From contig CALYBJ010000017.1 of assembly GCA_944412445.1 (NCBI GenBank), positions 1-53,074 on the forward strand: a stretch of DNA of 53,074 nucleotides, given 5' to 3'. The stretch's first letter is position 1. Each line of letters begins with the position of its first letter. Made by a program: the position numbers and the translations under genes. A model generated the notes under the pieces. That model was given only the letters and a program-made list of their open reading frames with translations. It made no database searches and was not told where the DNA came from. Shown here piece by piece: positions 41,198 to 50,660 of the stretch. This stretch comes from an uncultured Clostridia bacterium (lineage in GTDB: Bacteria > Bacillota > Clostridia > Oscillospirales > Acutalibacteraceae).

Positions 41198-42436
41198 ATG
41201 TATGTAGCGGTTATGGGTTTCGGAACTGTAGGCTCAGGCGTTGTCGAGCTGCTCTATAAAAACCACCACAGCATTGTAAAAAAAAGCATGCAGGATTCTC
41301 TTGATTTAAAGTATATTCTTGATATAAGAGATTTCCCCGACAGCCCCTACAAGGATAAATTCGTAAAGGATTTCAACATTATTCTTAATGACCCGGAGGT
41401 TCAGATTGTTGTTGAAACAATGGGCGGAATAACCTTTGCCTATGACTTTGTAAAAAAGCTTCTCCTGGCAGGAAAAAGCGTTGTTACCTCCAATAAGGAG
41501 CTTGTTGCGGAAAAAGGCTTTGAGCTTCTTACAATTGCAAAAGAAAAAAATGTTAACTTTTTATTTGAAGCCAGCGTAGGCGGCGGTATTCCTATTATAA
41601 GACCTATTACCCAGTGTCTCGCCGCAAATGAAATCGACGAAATCGCCGGCATTTTAAACGGCACCACAAACTATATACTTACCAAAATGATTACCGAGGA
41701 CGTTTCCTTTGAGGACGCACTTAAAAACGCTCAGGAATTAGGATACGCCGAAAAAGATCCCACCGCCGATGTTGACGGTCACGACGCCTGCAGAAAAATT
41801 TGTATTCTTGCGGCTCTCTGCTTCGGAAAGCACGTTTACCCCAAGGATGTACATACCGAGGGCATAAGAAATATTTCTTCCGCCGATGTTGAATACGCAA
41901 AATCCTGGGGAGGCGTTATAAAGCTTATCGCTGCCGCAAAAAAAATCGGTGATGATAAAATTTCTGTTACCGTAGGACCGGCTTTTGTTCAGAAGCGCAG
42001 CCAGTTAGCTTCCGTTGACGATGTTTTCAACGCTGTTCTTGTAAGAGGCGACGCAACAGGCGATGTTGTTTTCTACGGCAGAGGAGCCGGAAAAATGCCT
42101 ACTGCCAGCGCGGTTGTGGCTGATGTTATCGACGCCGCAAAGCATACTCTTAAAAAGAAAAACTTCGGCTGGGACGACGCTCAGGAAAATTATGTAATCA
42201 ATTACAGGGAACAGTCTGCGGCAATGTATGTAAGAGGCACCGCTGAGAACAGAGAGGAAGCGATTAAAGCCATTAATGAAAAAATCGGCGCTGTAAGAGT
42301 TCTTTCAAGAGAAAACGCTCCCGAAAACGAGCTTGCCGTCGTTACAAATCCCCTTCCCGAAGGCGAAATCAGAGACAAGCTTCAAAATATCTCCTCTTTT
42401 GCTCCCGTTTCATTTATCAGAATCACAAATTACTGA
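41198..42436 (+). CDS. hom: Homoserine dehydrogenase
   Basis: 412 residues. NAD(P)H-dependent reduction of aspartate semialdehyde to homoserine for threonine and methionine. Rossmann loop GFGTVGSG (7-14), TSNKELVAEKG, the GGGIPIIRP segment and GILNGTTNYIL with the K-D catalytic region ELGYAEKDPTADVDG. The last ~80 residues form an ACT-type regulatory domain. Ribosome site AAGGAGATG. Confidence 0.96.
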   Translation: MYVAVMGFGTVGSGVVELLYKNHHSIVKKSMQDSLDLKYILDIRDFPDSPYKDKFVKDFNIILNDPEVQIVVETMGGITFAYDFVKKLLLAGKSVVTSNKELVAEKGFELLTIAKEKNVNFLFEASVGGGIPIIRPITQCLAANEIDEIAGILNGTTNYILTKMITEDVSFEDALKNAQELGYAEKDPTADVDGHDACRKICILAALCFGKHVYPKDVHTEGIRNISSADVEYAKSWGGVIKLIAAAKKIGDDKISVTVGPAFVQKRSQLASVDDVFNAVLVRGDATGDVVFYGRGAGKMPTASAVVADVIDAAKHTLKKKNFGWDDAQENYVINYREQSAAMYVRGTAENREEAIKAINEKIGAVRVLSRENAPENELAVVTNPLPEGEIRDKLQNISSFAPVSFIRITNY

Positions 42437-42482
42437 TTACTGATTAAAATATATCAGAAACCATTTACGAAAGGAAAATATT

Positions 42483-43694
42483 ATGGGACTCATAGTTCAG
42501 AAATTCGGCGGCAGTTCTGTTGCAAACGCCGAAAGAGTCATGAATGTGGCTAATATTGTTACCGAAACATATAAAGCCGGCAACGATGTTATCGTAGTTG
42601 TTTCCGCTCAGGGCGACACAACCGACGACCTTATCGAAAAGGCAAGGGAAATCAACACCCATGCCTCAAAAAGAGAAATGGATATGCTTCTTTCCGCAGG
42701 AGAACAGATTTCTATATCTCTTCTTGCTATGGCTATTGAAAAAATAGGCTGCCCTGTTGTTTCAATGTTAGGCTGGCAGGCAGGCTTCCAGACAAATTCC
42801 GCATACTCTTCCGCCCGCATTAAGACCATTAAGGCTAACAGAGTAAAAGCCGCTGTTGACAAGCATCAGATTGTTGTTGTTGCCGGCTTCCAGGGCATTA
42901 ATAAATACGACGACATTACAACCCTCGGCAGAGGCGGTTCAGATACAAGCGCAGTTGCTTTGGCCGCTGCTCTTCACGCCGACAAATGCCAGATATTCAC
43001 CGATGTTGAAGGCGTTTTTACCGCCGACCCCAGAAAGGTTCCCGGCGCTAAAAAGCTTACGGAAATCACTTATGACGAAATGCTTGAGCTTGCTACATTA
43101 GGCGCTCAGGTTCTTAATAACCGCTCTGTTGAAATGGGCAAAAAATATAATGTTGAAATTGAAGTTCTCTCAAGTCTTAAGAGAGTTCCCGGTACGATTG
43201 TTAAGGAGGTTGCCAATATGGAAAAAATGCTTGTCAGAGGTGTAACTAAGGATACTAACGTTGCAAGGATATCAATTATCGACTTACCCGATATCCCCGG
43301 AATCGCTTTCAGAATTTTCGGAAAGCTTGCCGCCAAAAATATCAATGTTGACATTATCCTTCAGTCCGTAGGCAGAGAGGGTTCAAAGGATATTGCCTTT
43401 ACCGTTTCAATGGACTGCGCCGAGGATGCCATCAATCTCCTCAATGAGATTGCCGAGCTTCAGGGCAAAAACATTGTATGCGACACTGAAATCGCCAAGG
43501 TTTCGGTTGTCGGCGCAGGAATGGAAACTCATCCCGGCGCTGCCGCTATGATGTTTGAGGCGCTTTACGAGCAGAACATAAACATTCAGATGATTTCCAC
43601 CAGCGAAATTAAAATCTCGGTTCTTATTGACAAAGCAGACGCCGACAAAGCCGTTCTCGCTATTCACAATAAGTTCATCCCTACTGAAAGCTGA
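42483..43694 (+). CDS. lysC: Aspartokinase
   Basis: 403 residues. Phosphorylates aspartate, the first step to lysine, threonine and methionine. KFGGSS at 7-12, TTLGRGGSDTSAVALA and FTDVEGVFTADPR mark the kinase domain; two ACT domains follow (about 265-403), the site of amino-acid feedback. Paired with hom in one transcript ended by the terminator at 43720-43747. Confidence 0.97.
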   Translation: MGLIVQKFGGSSVANAERVMNVANIVTETYKAGNDVIVVVSAQGDTTDDLIEKAREINTHASKREMDMLLSAGEQISISLLAMAIEKIGCPVVSMLGWQAGFQTNSAYSSARIKTIKANRVKAAVDKHQIVVVAGFQGINKYDDITTLGRGGSDTSAVALAAALHADKCQIFTDVEGVFTADPRKVPGAKKLTEITYDEMLELATLGAQVLNNRSVEMGKKYNVEIEVLSSLKRVPGTIVKEVANMEKMLVRGVTKDTNVARISIIDLPDIPGIAFRIFGKLAAKNINVDIILQSVGREGSKDIAFTVSMDCAEDAINLLNEIAELQGKNIVCDTEIAKVSVVGAGMETHPGAAAMMFEALYEQNINIQMISTSEIKISVLIDKADADKAVLAIHNKFIPTES

Positions 43695-43719
43695 TTTATA
43701 AAGCAAATTTAAAATTCAA

Positions 43720-43747
43720 AAACGGCCGCTTCTGCGACCGTTTTTTT
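43720..43747. terminator. Bidirectional terminator between lysC and the SDR gene
   Basis: Plus strand ACGGcCGC/GCGaCCGT (one internal mismatch) with a 4-base loop is followed by seven T. The minus strand also ends in TTTTTG, so both convergent transcripts may stop here. Confidence 0.8.
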
Positions 43748-43754
43748 ATATGCT

Positions 43755-44498
43755 TTATATTACCATTCCGCCGTTTACGCCTAAAACCTGTCCCGTTATA
43801 TATGACGCGTCATCAGAAGCTAAAAAAGCTACTGCGGAGGCTATTTCATAAGGCTCTCCTATTCTCTCCTGAGGAATCTCCTGACAAAGGGCTTTTTTGT
43901 CCTCTTGGGAAAATGATGACATCATATTCGTATTGACGCATCCCGGAGCAATACAGTTTACCCGTATTCCGGAAGGCGCCGTCTCCTTGGCAAGAGCCTT
44001 TGTAAGTCCTATCAATCCTGCCTTTGCTGCGGAATAATGAACCTCACAGGAGCCGCCTGTCTGTCCCCACATGGAAGAAATATTTATTATTACTCCCTTT
44101 TTTTCATGTATCATATACGGCAATACAGCTCTGGACATATTAAACGGACCTGTGAGATTTACACCTATCATCCTGCTCCAGTCCTCGTCGGTTATGTCGG
44201 TAAAAAGCTTTTGCTGAGCTATTCCCGAATTGTTTACAAGCAGACAGGGTTCTCCCATTTCATTATTGATTTTCTTTATCATTTCATTTGCTTCCGTTGA
44301 ATCTGATACATCGGCTTTATAAATTCCAACCGTATAACCGGATAAGGAAAGCTCTGAAGCCAAAGCTTCAGCCTTCGCTTCAGAGCTGTTGTAATTTATT
44401 GCAACCGAATAACCGTCTTCGCATAATCTGCGGACAACAGCCTCTCCGATTCCGGAAGCGCCGCCGGTAACTACGGCAACCTTCCCTTGATTCATCAT
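43755..44498 (-). CDS. SDR reductase, probably EF-P 5-aminopentanone reductase (YmfI type)
   Basis: 247 residues. Classical short-chain dehydrogenase: NAD(P) loop TGGASGIG (11-18), NNSG, catalytic Ser in NISSMWG, and Y-S-A-A-K. The segment WGQTGGSCEVHYSAAKAG is like YmfI, which completes 5-aminopentanol modification of elongation factor P in Firmicutes; FabG usually reads differently here. FabG-type 3-oxoacyl-ACP reductase is the alternative. The start ATG overlaps the lipoprotein stop (ATGATGA) and lacks its own ribosome site, so translation is probably coupled. Confidence 0.8.
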   Translation of the reverse strand: MMNQGKVAVVTGGASGIGEAVVRRLCEDGYSVAINYNSSEAKAEALASELSLSGYTVGIYKADVSDSTEANEMIKKINNEMGEPCLLVNNSGIAQQKLFTDITDEDWSRMIGVNLTGPFNMSRAVLPYMIHEKKGVIINISSMWGQTGGSCEVHYSAAKAGLIGLTKALAKETAPSGIRVNCIAPGCVNTNMMSSFSQEDKKALCQEIPQERIGEPYEIASAVAFLASDDASYITGQVLGVNGGMVI

Positions 44499-45259
44499 GC
44501 TACTGCGTTTGTTGCAAGCTTCATAAAGGATGAAATAAAGGATGTAACGGATGAGTCGCTAAGACCTTTAAGCGTAAGCTGGTCTGAAGGAATATCCTTT
44601 GCTATACTGCTTATAACCATCTGCATTGTGATTTTTCCGGTTGTGTCATAGTTGTCAACCTGAACAAGCTTATCACCTATTGAATAAAGCTTTATAGTTG
44701 AATCTTTATAGCTATATTCAGTGCAAAGTCCGGCATCTCCGTTGATTGTTACGGCAAACTGCTTTATTGTCGCCTGCTCTGTTTCCTCTCCCGGCTTTAA
44801 TCCCTGAAGCTCGGATACATCAAAATCATCAATACCGATAGCGCTGACGAGAGTCTGTGATAACTCTGTATAAACATTTTCTGAGGGCAGCGTTATAAAT
44901 GTATTATCATCAAGAAGAAGGAAGCCTATACGAATACCGTACACCTCAGTTGTGCACTGAACATTCTTTCCGTCTGTTGCAAGCTTCGCGGGAAGAGCCT
45001 GTCCGGAGCTGTAAATGGTACCCTCAAGATAATAAGTTCCGCCGATAAAAAGCTCAACCTCCGTGCCTAAATCAGCCTGAGAGGTCTCTTCGCCCTCTTC
45101 AATCTTATTGTCGCTTAATACTACTGCCGCCTCTTCTTCAGTATCTGCATTTTCCGAAACTCCGCCCTTAACATCGTCATCGGGATTATTCGCACAGCCG
45201 GCGAATACTACGGAGATGCAAAGTACCAAAGCCAAAATTGCATACAATGCCTTTTTCAA
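44495..45259 (-). CDS. Lipoprotein of unknown function
   Basis: 254 residues from TTG 45259, which follows AAAGGTG at normal spacing and gives MKKALYAILALVLC; a GTG at 45268 falls inside that ribosome site. The lipobox is VFAGC, followed by an acidic linker (NPDDD...ENADTEEEAA). The mature domain has repeated beta-type segments (VELFIGGTYYLEGTIYSS, CTTEVYGIRIGFLLLDD). I recognise no family. It is co-transcribed with the SDR gene from the promoter at 45309-45337. Confidence 0.8.
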   Translation of the reverse strand: MKKALYAILALVLCISVVFAGCANNPDDDVKGGVSENADTEEEAAVVLSDNKIEEGEETSQADLGTEVELFIGGTYYLEGTIYSSGQALPAKLATDGKNVQCTTEVYGIRIGFLLLDDNTFITLPSENVYTELSQTLVSAIGIDDFDVSELQGLKPGEETEQATIKQFAVTINGDAGLCTEYSYKDSTIKLYSIGDKLVQVDNYDTTGKITMQMVISSIAKDIPSDQLTLKGLSDSSVTSFISSFMKLATNAVA

Positions 45260-45308
45260 AATAATCACCTTTTTTAATGTTTTTGCGTATTGTTAACTAC
45301 ACTACTTA

Positions 45309-45337
45309 ATCATACATTATCCCAAAGAAAAAATCAA
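45309..45337 (-). promoter_or_regulatory. Promoter of the lipoprotein-SDR operon
   Basis: Minus-strand TTGATT (45337-45332) and TATGAT (45314-45309), 17-base spacer. Confidence 0.55.
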
Positions 45338-45365
45338 GTATTTTTTATCTCAATACCCCATACAA

Positions 45366-48300
45366 TTATTTCTTTATAAAAGAAATACAGCAGGTAAATT
45401 CCAGATCCTTGTATTTGGGAAGCTTGTACTGTGGCTTTAAGGTCGCAACAGCAGGAACATCGCCGCCTACGCCGTGCTGTCCTCCGTCAATGTTTACGGT
45501 AAGGGTATCCCGTCTGGGCAGATAGCAGGAATGATCCGCTTCATCAAGCTCCTTTAAGGTATATGGATGTACTCCGGCTTCAAAGGGCTTGTCAACTGCG
45601 TCAACTCTTAATACGATATTCTTTCCTACCTCAAGCCATCTGACATCACAGCGGTTGCCGTTTTCCTGAGGATAAAGGTAATCATGAATGAAATCCTCGC
45701 ATTTGTCAAAGGTGTATACACCTAAATAAGCTCCTGTTTTTCTGTCGCAGTAGTTTTCATGAGGTCCTTTTCCGTAATATTTTACTCCGTCTATTCCCTT
45801 CTGAAGCTCAAAGGTCAATCCGTATCTGGGCATATCCAGAGGAATTATATTCTTACACTTTAATTTTGCCTCAACTTTTCCCTCAGGCGTTACAATATAC
45901 TGAGTCTTTACATTTCCTACATACTTTGTAACCCATGCAACATCAACCTTTATTCCGTCGCCGTATTCCTCCGCCTTTACGGAAACAGGTCTCAGCATTT
46001 CCGACGCGCTCTTAAATGCGTTTAATCCGATAAGAGTTCTTACTGCCTCAAAGGGTATCTGTGCTATCCTCTCGTTATCGGTGTTGGCTCTGCCGAAGCA
46101 AGGTCTGACTCCGGATTTTATGCACTCCGTATCACCAAGTACATAGGAATAAAGCTCGCCGGTTTTCTTTGAAAAGCCTACCGAGAAGTTTTCTCCCGCG
46201 GCAATATAATTTTCCGAGGACTCCATAAGCTTAAGCTTCTTTCCGGTATTTACCGGAACGGAAATATAGTCGTATTTGCCTAATACAAACTGCTCTCTTG
46301 CCATGACATGTCCCTTTTTAAGGCTCATCATATCGCTGTCAAGAATCAGGTATACATCAAGAACCTCTTCGCCGGCTGTTTTGATATCAAAGGGGACAGT
46401 GATTTCGGCAGTTTCAAGATGCTTTGTATCGGGAAGTGATACTGTCTCTTCGGCAATTGCTCCCTGCTGGTTGCCCAAAACCATTTTAAGCTTAAATTCC
46501 TTAAGAGATGTAAACATAAATCTGTTAAGGATTGTTACCTTATTATCCTTTAAGGTGAAATCAGCCTGCTGATAGCATTTTACCACCTCATAATAGTGAG
46601 GATTCGGCGAACGGTCTCCTCTGAAAACTCCGTTAAAGGCAAAGTTGCCGTCGTTGGGCTTGTCCCCGAAGTCGCCGCCGTAATTCCATTTGTCCTTTCC
46701 GTCAGGAGTCTTTGTAAGTATCGCCTGGTCCGCAAAGTCCCAGATATAGCCGCCTGCCAGTCTGTCATATTTCTTGAAATCATTCCAGTAATCGGCGAAA
46801 TTGCCCATACTGTTGCCCATTGCGTGGCTGTATTCGCACTGTATAAAGGGCTTGTCCCTGTACATTTCAGGCGTGAGCTTATAGCCCTTTCCCAGATTCC
46901 ACAAGGCTCTTGAGTGTATATGCGTCTTGTTCTCTCCGATTTCAGCCATTTCCGTCTGAACCGTATACATTTCGCTTAATACATCAGATACTTCAACATG
47001 AGCGTCAGGCTCATAATGTATAGGTCTTGTGGTATCTATTTTAAGAGCGGCTTCCTTCATATCTGCAAAGGTTTTTCCGTTGCCGCTTTCATTTCCCAAG
47101 GACCAGAATATTATACATGAATGATTCTTATAGGAGTTTACCATGTTTTCCATTCTGTAGCAGCACTGACGGCTCCACTTGGGATTGCTTCCCGGTATAA
47201 ACATGGCAAGACCGTGAGTTTCAAGGTTGTTTTCGCTCATTACAAGTATTCCTATCTCGTCGCAAAGCTCATAAAATCTTCTTGAATTGGGATAGTGACA
47301 AGTTCTTACATTTGTAATGTTGCTCTCCTTAAGCATTTCAAGGTCGGCTCTTGTGATTGATTCCGGAACGGCATGACCGTATTCCGGATGGAAATCATGC
47401 CTGTTTACGCCGCAGATTTTAAGAGGCACGCCGTTAAGAAGTATAAAGGGTCCTCTTTTTGTCTGCGCGTTATATTTTTCGATTTTAATTTCCCTGAAGC
47501 CGTATTTATGCTCTCTTAAATCTACCCCTTTGCCGTTTTCAAGAAGTGTTACCTTTACAGTATAAAGATAAGGATTTTCGTGGCTCCAAAGAGTAAAGTT
47601 TTCTGCATTTACCGAGCCTTTCAGGGTAACTGATTCGCTGTCCTTCATCTCCTTTGCGGGAAGGTCGGTTTCGGCAAAAATTCTGCCCTGCCCATCCAGT
47701 ATCTTAACATTTACCGTGCCCCCGGCAAAAGAAGCTCCTCTTGTTTCCAAATTAACATCAATTTTAAATTCAGCCTTGCTGTAATTGCAGGAAAACTCGC
47801 TTCTTATAAAATAATCCTGTATGTATGCCTTGGGCTTAAATACAAGGTTTACATCCCTGAAGATTCCCGACAGTCTCCACATATCCTGGTCCTCAAGGTA
47901 GCTTCCGTCACAGAACTGATGAACCGTTACTGCAAGTCTGTTTCTGCCCGGCTTTACCAGCTTTGTTATATCGTATTCCGTTTCATCAAAGGTGTCCTGA
48001 GAATAGCCCGCAAACTTTCCGTTTACATATACTTCTCCGCAGGAGTTAATTCCTCCGAAATGTATAAACACATTATCCTTTGTTTCCTCAAGGTCAAAGT
48101 CCTTTATATAAAGTCCGCAGGGATTTTTAGCGTCGTTTATATGAGGTATGTTAACCTTGGAAATAGGAGTGGGATAATTGATGTTTGTATATATAGGCGT
48201 TCCGTAGCCCTTTATCTGCCACTCGCTGGGCACCTCTAAATCGTCAAACGCCTCTGCGTTAAACTCCGGATTTTTATAATCCTGAGGAATATTGTCGCTG

Positions 48301-48449
48301 CCCTCAAGAAATCTGAACTTCCATATTCCGTTAAGACTTCTTGTTTTCTTTTCTCCCGTTTCCGTATCAAGAGGAAAACCTGCCGCCGATCTTTTTTCGG
48401 TATTAATACTGAAAATGCTGATGTCCTGCCAAATAGGTAAATTTTTCAT
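45366..48449 (-). CDS. lacZ: Beta-galactosidase, glycoside hydrolase family 2 (LacZ type)
   Basis: 1027 residues. Hydrolyses lactose or related beta-galactosides; no signal peptide, so cytoplasmic. Order: jelly-roll sugar-binding domain (TRSLNGIWKFRFLEG), Ig-like domain, TIM barrel, then beta-galactosidase small-chain domain to the end. The acid/base Glu is in WSLGNESGNG and the nucleophile Glu in IQCEYSHAMGNSMG. ATG 48449 follows AGGAGAT; an in-frame start at 48509 overlaps the promoter. No transporter or LacI regulator is adjacent. Confidence 0.95.
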   Translation of the reverse strand: MKNLPIWQDISIFSINTEKRSAAGFPLDTETGEKKTRSLNGIWKFRFLEGSDNIPQDYKNPEFNAEAFDDLEVPSEWQIKGYGTPIYTNINYPTPISKVNIPHINDAKNPCGLYIKDFDLEETKDNVFIHFGGINSCGEVYVNGKFAGYSQDTFDETEYDITKLVKPGRNRLAVTVHQFCDGSYLEDQDMWRLSGIFRDVNLVFKPKAYIQDYFIRSEFSCNYSKAEFKIDVNLETRGASFAGGTVNVKILDGQGRIFAETDLPAKEMKDSESVTLKGSVNAENFTLWSHENPYLYTVKVTLLENGKGVDLREHKYGFREIKIEKYNAQTKRGPFILLNGVPLKICGVNRHDFHPEYGHAVPESITRADLEMLKESNITNVRTCHYPNSRRFYELCDEIGILVMSENNLETHGLAMFIPGSNPKWSRQCCYRMENMVNSYKNHSCIIFWSLGNESGNGKTFADMKEAALKIDTTRPIHYEPDAHVEVSDVLSEMYTVQTEMAEIGENKTHIHSRALWNLGKGYKLTPEMYRDKPFIQCEYSHAMGNSMGNFADYWNDFKKYDRLAGGYIWDFADQAILTKTPDGKDKWNYGGDFGDKPNDGNFAFNGVFRGDRSPNPHYYEVVKCYQQADFTLKDNKVTILNRFMFTSLKEFKLKMVLGNQQGAIAEETVSLPDTKHLETAEITVPFDIKTAGEEVLDVYLILDSDMMSLKKGHVMAREQFVLGKYDYISVPVNTGKKLKLMESSENYIAAGENFSVGFSKKTGELYSYVLGDTECIKSGVRPCFGRANTDNERIAQIPFEAVRTLIGLNAFKSASEMLRPVSVKAEEYGDGIKVDVAWVTKYVGNVKTQYIVTPEGKVEAKLKCKNIIPLDMPRYGLTFELQKGIDGVKYYGKGPHENYCDRKTGAYLGVYTFDKCEDFIHDYLYPQENGNRCDVRWLEVGKNIVLRVDAVDKPFEAGVHPYTLKELDEADHSCYLPRRDTLTVNIDGGQHGVGGDVPAVATLKPQYKLPKYKDLEFTCCISFIKK

Positions 48450-48486
48450 TTTTATCTCCTGCTTTTTTGTTTTTATATTCTTTAAT

Positions 48487-48516
48487 ATTATAACAAAAAT
48501 TATAAACAAAAGGCAA
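48487..48516 (-). promoter_or_regulatory. Promoter of the beta-galactosidase gene
   Basis: Minus-strand TTGCCT (48516-48511) and consensus TATAAT (48492-48487), 18-base spacer, about 40 bases before ATG 48449. No clear operator palindrome seen. Confidence 0.6.
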
Positions 48517-48585
48517 GAGATTTATGTATTTTTTCTCCTGAAAAATATACATTTGTCCATAAAATTTTCTTCGCCTTTTAATTTT

Positions 48586-49362
48586 TTACCATTTTATTAT
48601 CCATGCCTCTCTTTGTGTGCCCGTTACACTGCCCTGACACTGCACAAGTCCTATTTTCGCTTTTCCCGACGCTTCAAAGGGAACCGTATACTCTATCTGC
48701 TCAATATATCCTTTATCATTTGCCTTTGCTTTTATTTCCGTGCCTGTATAATCTACCGTAATATCTGTAATTTTCCCCATTGTCATATTTATGCTGCCCG
48801 TATCAAAATAACCGGCGCAGGAGCTGTTCGCCGCAGGCTTCTCATTAAGTCCGGCTGTTTCCTTTACAAGCTTAATGTATATTACATCGCTTCCGTCCTC
48901 TCTGTACTTTTTAATTTGAGATACTCCCTGAGAAGTCAAACAGCACGAGCCTCTTAACGGCAGCAGCAGCGACACCGTTTTTCCGTCCTTTGCAGTGCCT
49001 TTTCCGTCGCTGAACAGCAGTATTTCATCCGAGGGCTTTATAAAAAGCGATATTATTTTATTAAGCGCCGACGAGCCTATGCTGCCTCCCGTACATTCCG
49101 TTACATTAACATCAAAATCCTCCTTGCGGTGCACTGTCAGCTCTCCGTCCCTGTTTTTCGTGGTGTTCACCCACTGATTAAAAAGCCTTATGTATTCTTC
49201 TTCCGAAGCCCGGAATACCGCTTCTCCCTGTGTTCTGCTTTCAGCGCTTTCCTCAGCGCCGTTTATTTTCGTTTCTTCTCTGCCGCCCGAAATTCCGGTC
49301 ATTACTATCACTGCTCCCAAACATAAAATTGTTACAGCTAAGGCTGAATTTTTTATTCTCAT
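48586..49362 (-). CDS. Secreted or membrane-anchored protein of unknown function
   Basis: 258 residues. An N-terminal hydrophobic helix (about 7-25) followed by charged residues suggests export. The middle contains NKIISLFIKPSDEILLFSDGKG, a possible short alpha/beta element, and four scattered cysteines that could pair (GSCC, SSCAG, VQCQG). I recognise no domain. Good ribosome site AAAGGGAG. It follows the ABC exporter operon, separated by a hairpin. Confidence 0.7.
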   Translation of the reverse strand: MRIKNSALAVTILCLGAVIVMTGISGGREETKINGAEESAESRTQGEAVFRASEEEYIRLFNQWVNTTKNRDGELTVHRKEDFDVNVTECTGGSIGSSALNKIISLFIKPSDEILLFSDGKGTAKDGKTVSLLLPLRGSCCLTSQGVSQIKKYREDGSDVIYIKLVKETAGLNEKPAANSSCAGYFDTGSINMTMGKITDITVDYTGTEIKAKANDKGYIEQIEYTVPFEASGKAKIGLVQCQGSVTGTQREAWIIKW

Positions 49363-49421
49363 ACTATTCTCCCTTTGCCATATTCGGTAAATTTTATGTT
49401 TTTATTTTCATGTTTATAACT

Positions 49422-49467
49422 AAAAATCAGAAACCGTACCTGAATCATCAGATACGGTTGATTTTTT
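49422..49467 (-). terminator. Terminator after the ABC exporter operon
   Basis: Stem AACCGTAtCTGA/TCAGgTACGGTT (one internal mismatch) with a 4-base loop. The minus strand continues TCTGATTTTTAG; the plus strand has GATTTTTTTC, so it may work both ways. Confidence 0.55.
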
Positions 49468-49478
49468 TCTTGCTTTGA

Positions 49479-50660
49479 TTATTTTGAAAACATAACCCTT
49501 TCACTGCCGAAAAGCCTTGTAAGAATAAATACTCCTATTCCGGCGGCGATTATATTTGCGCCGACAGTTACCGCAATATGGGCATAGCTGATATTAAAGG
49601 AAAATATTCCTACCATGCTCTGCACGCTGTTGTATATGGGTATCATGTAATAAAATATTTCCGTTTTTGCCTCTCCGAACATTCCCGTTATTCCCGCAAG
49701 CATTACGATTATCATTACAGGAAGCACATAAGACTGGGCTTCCTTTACCGTTTTGGCAAATGCGGAAACTATTGAGATTATTGTTATAAGCACAAGCACC
49801 GTTGACAGTATTACTAACGCCAGAAGAATATAATCCGACGCCGTATAAAAGCTTCCGCTGATTTCCTGAGCTGCGCCTGCCATAAGCTTCGGCAGTGACG
49901 ACAGGGTGCCTATGGCGCTGGAAGCTCCGCTTAAAAGGGCTATTATCGCAAGGGCGCCTATTTTTCCGACGGCAATATGGCTTCTTTTTGCCGGAGTTAC
50001 AAGAAGCGTGGCTATCGTACCCCTCTCCTTCTCTCCCGCTATGGACTCAATTCCCACCGCCATACATCCGCTGTAAAGGAAAACAAGCATAAGAAGCGGC
50101 AGCAGCGTTGAAAATACGGTGGCGGTAATATCCCTGTCAGAGGATAAATCATAATCCGTATCGCTGTTGTTTATGTCAAACTTGTTTGCCATGGACGATT
50201 CGTAGCTGTCAAAAATTTCAGTCAGCATACTGTATACCGTTAACGACGCCGTATCTGCTGAATTGTAATATATTTCGATATTGGGCGCTTTTCCCCCTTC
50301 AGACACATCGTATTCCGCTGCGCTTTTTTCAAAATTTTCAGGAAATATCACAAGCGCGCTTATATCTCCTCCGGCGGAAACAGCGTCCTTTGCGGTCTGT
50401 ATATCATTTTCGCTTATGATATCTGTTTCTATTCCCCACTGAGAAAATACCGCTTCCATACTTTCAGGAATATTTACTGCGCTTATGTATACAGATTGAT
50501 TTTCGTCAACATTCGCAATATTGGATATTGCGCTGCCCATAAAGTTATACATTACAAAAATCATAAGTCCCGGAAGCAGAATTGTTGTAACAGCCATTCT
50601 TTTGTCGCTGAAAAATCTTTTAAGCTCTTTTTTGAATATTGTGAAAACCGTGCTTTTCAT
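49479..50660 (-). CDS. ABC-2 type exporter permease (NatB-like)
   Basis: 393 residues. One N-terminal helix (MAVTTILLPGLMIFVMYNF), a large external domain (about 45-170), then five membrane helices; the IAGEKERGTIATLLVTPAKRSHI loop between the first two is the ABC-2 permease signature. With the ATPase it should export a small ion or peptide; NatAB, which exports Na+, is the closest named pair. Overlaps the ATPase gene by 4 bases. Confidence 0.88.
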   Translation of the reverse strand: MKSTVFTIFKKELKRFFSDKRMAVTTILLPGLMIFVMYNFMGSAISNIANVDENQSVYISAVNIPESMEAVFSQWGIETDIISENDIQTAKDAVSAGGDISALVIFPENFEKSAAEYDVSEGGKAPNIEIYYNSADTASLTVYSMLTEIFDSYESSMANKFDINNSDTDYDLSSDRDITATVFSTLLPLLMLVFLYSGCMAVGIESIAGEKERGTIATLLVTPAKRSHIAVGKIGALAIIALLSGASSAIGTLSSLPKLMAGAAQEISGSFYTASDYILLALVILSTVLVLITIISIVSAFAKTVKEAQSYVLPVMIIVMLAGITGMFGEAKTEIFYYMIPIYNSVQSMVGIFSFNISYAHIAVTVGANIIAAGIGVFILTRLFGSERVMFSK

